DNA from: Anadara kagoshimensis
Lineage: Eukaryota; Mollusca; Bivalvia; Arcoida; Arcidae
DNA length: 64,000 bases
Assembly: GCA_021292105.1 (NCBI GenBank)
Contig: CM037870.1
Span: 3,643,058 to 3,707,057, forward strand
Direction: 5' to 3'
Part shown: in pieces, positions 58,701 to 64,000 of the stretch
How the letters are laid out: each line of letters begins with the position of its first letter
Numbering within the stretch: position 1 is the first letter of the stretch
Translations under genes and position numbers: made by a program
The notes under the pieces: model-generated
Databases searched by the model: none
What the model saw: only the letters and a program-made list of their open reading frames with translations
Told to the model about the DNA's origin: nothing

Positions 58701-61700
58701 TGTTGTAGGTATTGATACAATGATCATTTTGATGTAAAGAAAAAAGTCATTAGGGTTTAGTATTTACGTTTACTTTAAATCTATCAGCTAGCCATTAGTT
58801 ATCAGGTGAGCGTATAAGGCCCATGGGCCTCTTGTTACTGGTTCCCTTAAGTGGTCTTTATAGAAAGGTTTAACTGTCTATTAGTTTATTTTGTAAATTT
58901 TATTTCAAATTAGCAAAACAATGACAGATATTATTTAACACCCTTGTATGGGGTTGTTAACATAAATGATATACATGTATATACACATATTTATTAATTA
59001 AATTAATTAAATTTTTACACTATTTTTAGAATGCCATCAAGATTTTATGGAAAGTATGAGACAGTTAAAAGATGTAAGTATACATGTATATTACTAAATG
59101 ACAAAATCTAAGTTGTATCAATCAACCACAAACATACTAACCATGTCTGAATCAAAATCCCAAAAGCAAAATAAAACCTTTGAAAACTGACAAATTAAGT
59201 TAAAAATGTGAACTTCCACCAGAGAAATGAGACCAGGTTTTCTGGAAGAGAAAGAACCTGTCTAGCTGTTACACCCATCATGTGTAAAATCAAAATTGAT
59301 AATGAAAGTAATCTGCAAATTTATAAAGTTCTAACTTCAACACCTTCCACTCGATGTTCTACAACACCTTCCACCTGATGTTCCACAACACCTTCCACTT
59401 GATGTTCCAGTCTGATACAGATAATTTAATTTAGTGTTGATATGGTTTTGACTTACGGTACAAGATACAAATACAATATTAATGGAAGGAGCGACATTCA
59501 AAATGTCATGTTATTTCACTTTTATTAAGATGCCTACTGTTATTTTGCAATTTTATGAAATTTCAGATTAAGATTTGAATTTATTACCTACCGGGTATTC
59601 AGTGATATAAACATCACCTTGATAAGTTATTAAATACATGTTCATATGTATTTAATATAATACTATCAGAGTCGGTGTGTTTGTGACAGTGAATTATGCT
59701 TTATTTCCATAGAAAATCGAATATGTTTGAAACTTTGAATAAAGATTGATATTTTTCACTATCCTGTACCTAGTTGTAACAGGAAATCTGTATTCGCATT
59801 TATGATTAGTATAGAATATCTCTGCATAGAGTAAAACATTGGTGCTATGGGGATTTAACATGTTGATAAACCAGGCAAATGGCAGATTTTGTTGTGCTTA
59901 TGACATGTATGGTGTAAAACATCACCACAGTGAACATGGACATTTTCACCATGTAAAGTCCCTATATCACCAACATTTTCCTTCCTTCAAAATACTTTAT
60001 GATAATTGTGATTGGGCATACAGAATTCTGGTTACGACTATGACCAAGTGAGTGAATAATACCTACCATTATTCAATTTTATTGGATTTTTCTATGGAAA
60101 TTAACCATACTTCACTGTCACATGATGTATCTCTTGAAAAGTGGACGAGAGGTCTAACATATTTGCTTCCGGATCACCTAGGTTCTCATTCAGGACATAT
60201 CCTAGTGTGAGAAAGTTTGTCAGTTCATTCACCAAGGGCCAGTGTTTTTCCAGGCATTCCAGTTTTCCTCACCATCTATGAACTGACTCCCTAGAATTTA
60301 TCTTGACTGAAGCACAAAACTAAATTACTTCTCTCCACTAATATTTTTACTCGATATACAAAATTAAGGTCCCAATTATTTACACAATATGTAACAATTG
60401 TAAATGATAAATCTGTATAGGCAAACATTGACTTGTCCACTTGACCTTTAATTTAAATATTTATTATGGATGAGTACATTTAAGTGTAGTGAACACAGGT
60501 ATTTATCTGGTCTACATATCACTAAACCCGTACAGTAATAACTGAGAATCATTAACATACGAATCATCATGCACCTCATATCAATATTCCAAATGAAAGG
60601 TCAAGTGAACAGGTCAATGTTGTTTGCCTATAGAAAAAAAACACCAACATATATAGGGTGGTGTAAAACCTAAATACCTTGCTACTTAAAACACTTATTG
60701 AGTGATAAATTAAGTAGTGAGCTATGGTAGCTGTCTGATATAGTTATATTGACTCGTGTGGATTTCTGTCATTACTTTTATCAAATGATTACAGTTAAAT
60801 AAATGATGCTGATGATAAACTTTCAATTGCTGTAGATAGATTTAACTTAACAGGAAGTTATAATAAAGATTTATTGTATATGTTCCAGTAAGGCAAACAA
60901 CTCTTTGTTACAGAAGTCTGATAAATTTATTTGTTCTTTGATAATACATGTATTTCATTTCATGTTTGAAAAAAAAACTTGCATGTTATTTTTTGGTATA
61001 ACGGTAATACACATATTTGGAAAATAACATTTTATTGTTCTTCGATAATATTTCTCTTCAGTGTTCATAAACCAAAATAAACAAATAAAGAATTTTTTTG
61101 TTCATAAAGTGTGATGGTATTTCACTTCATGAATTTGGTGAAATATATTTTATTTGTTCTTTGACAGGGTTAGCTCTGGCTCTCAATAAATTGACATATC
61201 GCCGGCCATGCCCACAATGTTGCGACAAATGGCCGGATGCTTGATTTTCACGCAAAAAGAATGAAAACTCGACCTGAATTGCGCCATTTAATGGCAAACA
61301 CTAGTATGTCATTAGTTGCTGTGACGCTGCCTTGGTACCGTGATGGTGGCTAGTGTCGGAACATTGTGGGCGTGGTCGGCCATACATCAATTGGAGCCAA
61401 AACACTAGCCAATTTTAACATTTAGGAGCTGGTTTATATGTAAAGGTGACAGTTAAACTAAGAAAAGAAACAAAAATGTTTTAAATTGGTTCTTGTAACC
61501 TGCTATATAGATTTTCATGGTTATAAATAATATGTAACACTTATTTTACTTTTTCATACTTTTGTAAAACTAAAAAACTAGCTTTAAAGTACTGACATTA
61601 GTTTCTTCAATCATGAAAATCAGTAAGGGTACCAATGACTTTGGTAATTTATTATTTCAGTGTGGCTGGTATTGGGGACCACTAAGCTGGGACGAGGCAG

Positions 61701-63393
61701 AGATAAAACTGACCAACAAACCAGACGGATCCTTTCTGGTTCGTGACAGTTCTGATGACCGATATATCCTTAGTTTATCCTTCAACATGCAAGGCAGAGT
61801 TCATCATACCAGAATAGAACATCATAAAGGTTTTTATTTATGATATTGATATTGTAAAGTTTTTGTGACGTTTTTGTTCAAATACTCCAGGTTTTTTTTC
61901 ATTCCTCAAGTTTTTTCTTTCATTCCAGATTTAGGGGATCTTGGTGGTTGAGTGGTTTTAAGTTCCAGCATACAGACCACAGAGCCTTTCACTGCTGAGG
62001 TTCAAATCCCATTTGGTGCAGATCTCAGTATGAGAAAGTTTATCTGTTCACTTGCTAAAAGTAGTTGGTTTTCTCTGGTTTCCTCCACTATCCCACTACT
62101 GACCACATTGATATAAGTGAAAAAATATTGACTGACATGTAAAATACCATTACTCAACTCTACTCCATTTCAGAACTGACTGTCTAGATATAAGTGTAAT
62201 AACCTTGACTGGGATGTTTGTCTGTTCACTTGCTAAAAGTAGTTGGTTTTCTCTGGTTTCCTCCACTATCTCACTACTGACCACATTGATATAAGCCAAA
62301 AAATATTGACTGGCATGTAAAATACTATTACTTCACTCCACTCCATTTCAGAACTGACTGTCTAGATATAAGTGTAATAACCTTGACTGGGATGTTTGTC
62401 TGTTCATTTGCTGAAAGTAGTTGGTTTTCTCTGGTTTCCTCCACTACTGTATAATGCTTATATTTCGCTATGGTTTTATTTTCGCTATATTTGCGGTCAA
62501 GTGTATTCCCGCGAAAATTAAACCACCGTGAATAGACACTGGTATTACCAGCCCATTAATCTTGCTAGAGTCGTTTTCCTTGAATCAGATAAGACGCGAA
62601 AATATGACACCGCGAAACACTAGTCATCGTCAAACCGCGAAAATTTGACACCTGAAAATAAAGCAATATACAGTATCCCACAACTGACCACATTGATATA
62701 AGCGAAAAAATATTAACTGGCATGTAAAATACCATTACTCAACTCTACTCCATTTCAGAACTGACTGGCTAGATATAAGTGTAATAACCTTGACTGGGAT
62801 GTTAAACGCCATTCCACCAACTACACTGTATCTATGAAAATCTATAAAAGAATGTTTGACTTCATTAAAATTTGGAATAAGAAAAATTGAAGAAAAAAAA
62901 CCAATGAATATTCTTTAGTGCCTGGATCCATTGTTGATACATGATCAGCTCTTGTGAAGATTAAAACTATATACAGATAACCTGATGCTTAGAATAATTG
63001 ATATAGGTGAACATGTCATTTTGTGCTACTATGTTTTTGATATTCAACAATACATCTTATTTTTCAACAGGTAAATTTAGTTTCTGGTCACAACCAGATT
63101 CACATGGTAAAGCTACAATTAAAGACTTTATTGAACAGTGTGTTAAAAATTCTAAGAATGGACAATTTTTATACTTCATACGGCCATCAGGTCCTGGATC
63201 TCCACCGATGCCGGTCCATCTCCTACATCCAATCTCTCGCTTCAAACAGATGAGGTCGCTTCAACATATGTGCCGTTTTAAAATTTTACAGATTGTCCGC
63301 CGTGACCATATAGACCAGTTACCTATACCTACACGTATGAAGAATTATTTAAATGAAGCTCAGTACTACGTGGAATGTTTAGGAGATGATTAA
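43778..63393 (+). CDS. SOCS6/SOCS7-like suppressor of cytokine signalling (SH2 + SOCS box), 4 coding exons
   Basis: SOCS proteins bind phosphotyrosine targets with an SH2 domain and recruit Elongin B/C-Cullin-5 for ubiquitination. Exons: 43778-46577 (acceptor at 43745; donor AATA|gtaagt), 59030-59073, 61661-61829, 63071-63393. Phases 1, 0 and 1 match at each junction, giving 1111 residues. The N-terminus has a basic patch (GKLKRRFRLKSK) recalling SOCS6, then a long Ser/Asp-rich low-complexity region with 9-residue repeats at about 580-682. The SH2 domain begins CGWYWGP at 949; the phosphotyrosine-binding Arg of FLVRDSS is residue 976. The SOCS box (about 1066-1100) has BC box SLQHMCRFKI and Cul5-box LPIP at 1088-1091. 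The SH2 start and SLQHxCRF motif favour the SOCS6/7 clade. It is longer than vertebrate SOCS6 or SOCS7 because of the N-terminal exon. Intron 1 is 12.5 kb and contains two large tandem arrays. The upstream non-coding exon was not located. Confidence 0.93.
45517..45825 (+). repeat. Coding minisatellite: about 11 copies of a 27-bp unit in the SOCS gene
   Basis: Within the first SOCS coding exon a 9-residue unit of the form AQNRLSSEL repeats about 11 times (residues about 580-682) with conservative variation at N/S, R/N, L/M and V/L. The frame is kept throughout except for one 8-residue unit (VQNTSSES). The antisense strand gives Cys-rich repeat ORFs that are shadows. Confidence 0.9.
46661..46836. 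mobile_element. 176-bp TA-flanked MITE, CAGTCAAACC family
   Basis: The left end CAGTCAAACCTGTCTGTAAA and the complement of the right end, CAGTCAAACTTGTCTTAAAG, are flanked by TA at 46659-46660 and 46837-46838. Internal phrases ggcaggtagcccttatatac and gcaggtggcccttatata form an inner repeat. Relatives: 934-1065 and the interrupted copy at about 55440-58880. Confidence 0.8.
46916..47530 (+). repeat. SINE family A copy interrupted by a MITE
   Basis: Head-like sequence (ctcagtgactaattggtc, taggtttgaatttc) and body (gcttgccaaaggatggtgat) to about 47076, then the element at 47079-47274, then diverged sequence. The 3' half is uncertain. Confidence 0.5.
47079..47274. mobile_element. 196-bp GC-richer MITE with E-box-containing ends
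   Basis: The left end GGGGTTCGCCGCCGTACCAC and the complement of the right end, GGGGTTTGCCGCTGTACCAC, each continue into GTGAT, so a CACGTG palindrome lies in both arms. The central part has ggaacattttgg and complementary stretches. Target duplication is unclear. Confidence 0.75.
49566..55350 (+). repeat. 5.6-kb minisatellite of 34-bp units, nested within SINE family A
   Basis: About 165 units of the form gccagtttggtggttttcac plus tgggcactctgatt run from about 49675 to 55310, with variants (tctctggg, gtact, ggtagt). The left flank reads as the head and early body of SINE A (ctaggttcaaattcc, aaagtttgtcagttcgttag) and the right flank as its continuation (tactccagcatccaagaatt, gactgc). The array lies in SOCS intron 1. 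All long ORFs here arise because 34 is not a multiple of 3, so every frame repeats after 102 bp. Confidence 0.92.
50900..53870. repeat. Higher-order duplication of about 1.8 kb inside the 34-bp array
   Basis: The block around 51004-52000 recurs at 52804-53835 with offset 1800 over its first part (landmark variants such as gccagttcgttagctttctc and cactctaccagtttgg line up) and 1834 toward the end, one 34-bp unit more. Inside the block a sub-block of 214 bp is itself repeated (51047 and 51261). Confidence 0.85.
55641..58836 (-). mobile_element. 3.2-kb pearl-like/Helitron-like element with an expanded tandem core
   Basis: It runs from tagctcacctgaccagaggt to the hairpin ggcccatgggcc (58818-58829) plus tcttgtt, the inverse of the family at 2941 and 10504. 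The flanks (gactatttt before, actggttccctt after) join to the CAGTCAAACC MITE sequence, so it inserted into such a MITE with no target duplication or at most 2 bp. The core is a 145-bp tandem array. No ORF for a replicase is present. The class is inferred from ends, hairpin and lack of duplication. Confidence 0.7.
56130..58760. repeat. Tandem array: about 18 copies of a 145-bp unit
   Basis: The phrase gaaaaaggtcatgggttcaa starts near 56271, 56416, 56562 and 56707, and then about every 145 bp to 58740, with the last three copies degenerate. Each unit also holds ggttaattatctcgaaaact and tgtataggcatgtatattag. A four-unit block (about 581 bp) is duplicated almost exactly (56707-57287 and 57288-57868). 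Confidence 0.95.
59100..59290 (-). repeat. Remnant of the Penelope-like element 3' region, SOCS intron 2
   Basis: It matches the sequence split by the 7.2-kb element: aaacatactaac, aaaactgacaa and tgtgaacttccaccag appear here without interruption. It therefore serves as an approximate empty-site reference for 25838-33048. Confidence 0.6.
59669..60124. mobile_element. Second copy of the foldback element, SOCS intron 2
   Basis: Same arm phrases (tttgtgacagtgaa, ttccatagaaaatcgaat, aataaagattgatat) and interior (gctatggggatttaacatgt) as 38415-38860. Arm tips are eroded. Confidence 0.75.
61189..61392. mobile_element. Third copy of the AATTGAC MITE in SOCS intron 2, inverted
   Basis: It has the same terminal inverted repeats, but the internal order is reversed relative to the 2111 copy (cacgcaaaaagaatgaaaa comes first and the gctgccttggtaccg block after it). 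Confidence 0.78.
61925..62820 (+). repeat. SINE family A with an internally triplicated 3' segment, SOCS intron 3
   Basis: After a head (ggggatcttggtggttgagt, ggttcaaatccc) the segment from tgttcacttgctaaaagtag to gtaataaccttgactgggat occurs three times with period about 180 bp. The third copy is split by the MITE at 62447-62673. Confidence 0.8.
62447..62673. mobile_element. 227-bp TA-flanked MITE with repeated cgcgaaaat motifs
   Basis: The left end CTGTATAATGCTTATATTTC and the complement of the right end, CTGTATATTGCTTTATTTTC, are flanked by TA. The sister SINE segments give the empty site ctccactatcccac. The interior has four or more cgcgaaaa-type motifs in both orientations. Confidence 0.85.
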
Positions 63394-64000
63394 GTTTCTT
63401 ATTGTTGTTATTTATTATTTATTTATTTGTATGGATATATATTTACTAGGGCTTTCATTTGACCTTTGACCTCCAGGGGTCATATTGACCTTTTTCAAAA
63501 TCTCATAAGACCAACCATTTAAGGATTGACCTTTGACCTTCAGGGGTCATATTGACCTTTTTCAAAATCTTATGAGATCAACCATTAAACGATTTGACCT
63601 TTGACCTCTAGAGGTCATATTGGCATTTTCAAAATCTCATGAGACCAAACATTTTAGGATTTGACCTTTGACCTCCAGGGGTCATATTGGCCATTTTCAA
63701 ATACAATGAGACCAAACATTTTAGGATTTGACCTTTGACCTCCAGGGGTCATATTGGCCATTTTCAAAATATCACAAGAACAACCATTTCAGGATTTGAT
63801 TCTCTGGAACTAAGAGGTCAAATGAAAGCCCAGAATATTTAATTGGTGCAGAAACTTTTTCCTAGCTGTTATTTTATATTTAAGCTAATTTTATTGTAGT
63901 TAGTTAAGTGTCACTAGTGCATTCTTATTGTTTACCAATAATGTTGACTTGAACATTATATTTGGACAGTCTGTTGTTATCAAATTATGCTGTACACAAC
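63394..64000 (+). other. 3' UTR and flank of the SOCS gene
   Basis: Apart from the repeat at 63449-63831 there is an A/T-rich attatttatttatttg run directly after the stop and no canonical AATAAA before the window ends, so the polyadenylation site probably lies beyond 64000. Confidence 0.45.
63449..63831. repeat. 383-bp TIR-bounded minisatellite next to the SOCS stop codon
   Basis: Perfect 17-bp inverted ends GGGCTTTCATTTGACCT enclose five tandem units of about 65 bp. Each unit begins tttgacctttgacctc and continues aggggtcatattg. It starts 56 bp after the stop codon, so it probably lies in the 3' UTR. The ends make a MITE origin likely; the target duplication is not clear. Confidence 0.8.

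Noticed and set aside
61613-61660. Met-initiated extension upstream of the SH2 exon
   Set aside because: A clear acceptor (attatttcag) at 61660 and phase agreement with the 44-nt exon at 59030 show it is intron sequence.

Overview
The window is a stretch of an intron-rich, AT-rich animal nuclear genome, most likely from a bivalve mollusc. The pointers are conserved metazoan genes split by GT-AG introns, very dense interspersed repeats (tRNA-derived SINEs, TIR elements, Penelope-like reverse transcriptase fragments), and a repeat family with GGCCCATGGGCC and AGGTGAGCTAAAA ends that I associate with bivalve genomes. The species cannot be named from the sequence alone.

Three protein-coding genes can be read exon by exon. 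(1) Minus strand, 22209 down to 4655: a 13-exon DNAJC7 (TPR2-type) Hsp70/Hsp90 co-chaperone of about 509 residues. (2) Plus strand, 22691-36570: a 7-exon ankyrin-repeat and SOCS-box (ASB) protein of about 323 residues, head to head with DNAJC7 across about 480 bp. (3) Plus strand, 43778-63393: a 4-exon SOCS6/SOCS7-like protein of about 1111 residues, with a 2.8-kb first coding exon, an SH2 exon and a SOCS-box exon. Genes 2 and 3 both end in a SOCS box, the docking module for Elongin B/C-Cullin-5 ubiquitin ligases. Gene 1 is a chaperone partner. All three therefore belong broadly to protein quality control and turnover, but nothing in the sequence shows that they act together.

Repeats by region: 1-4654, DNAJC7 3' flank with MITEs; 4.8-22.1 kb, DNAJC7 introns carrying a pogo-like element, SINEs and a 2.35-kb TTAA-flanked element inside a SINE; 22.8-24.7 kb, ASB intron 1 with two small TIR elements; 25.8-33.0 kb, ASB intron 3, largely a 7.2-kb TA-flanked element with kilobase inverted repeats, enclosing reverse transcriptase and PIN-like nuclease relics; 36.6-43.7 kb, an intergenic region with a hammerhead-ribozyme motif in a 351-bp repeat unit, a foldback element, a helicase fragment and a 1.4-kb TA-flanked element with an unidentified 100-codon ORF; 46.6-59.0 kb, SOCS intron 1 with a 5.6-kb minisatellite of 34-bp units that grew inside a SINE and a 3.2-kb element with about 18 copies of a 145-bp unit; 63.45-63.83 kb, a TIR-bounded minisatellite just after the SOCS stop codon.

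The observations most worth following are the hammerhead ribozyme (37157-37202), the 7.2-kb long-TIR element, the orphan-ORF TIR element (41373-42769), and the two tandem arrays rich in nuclear-receptor-type half sites.
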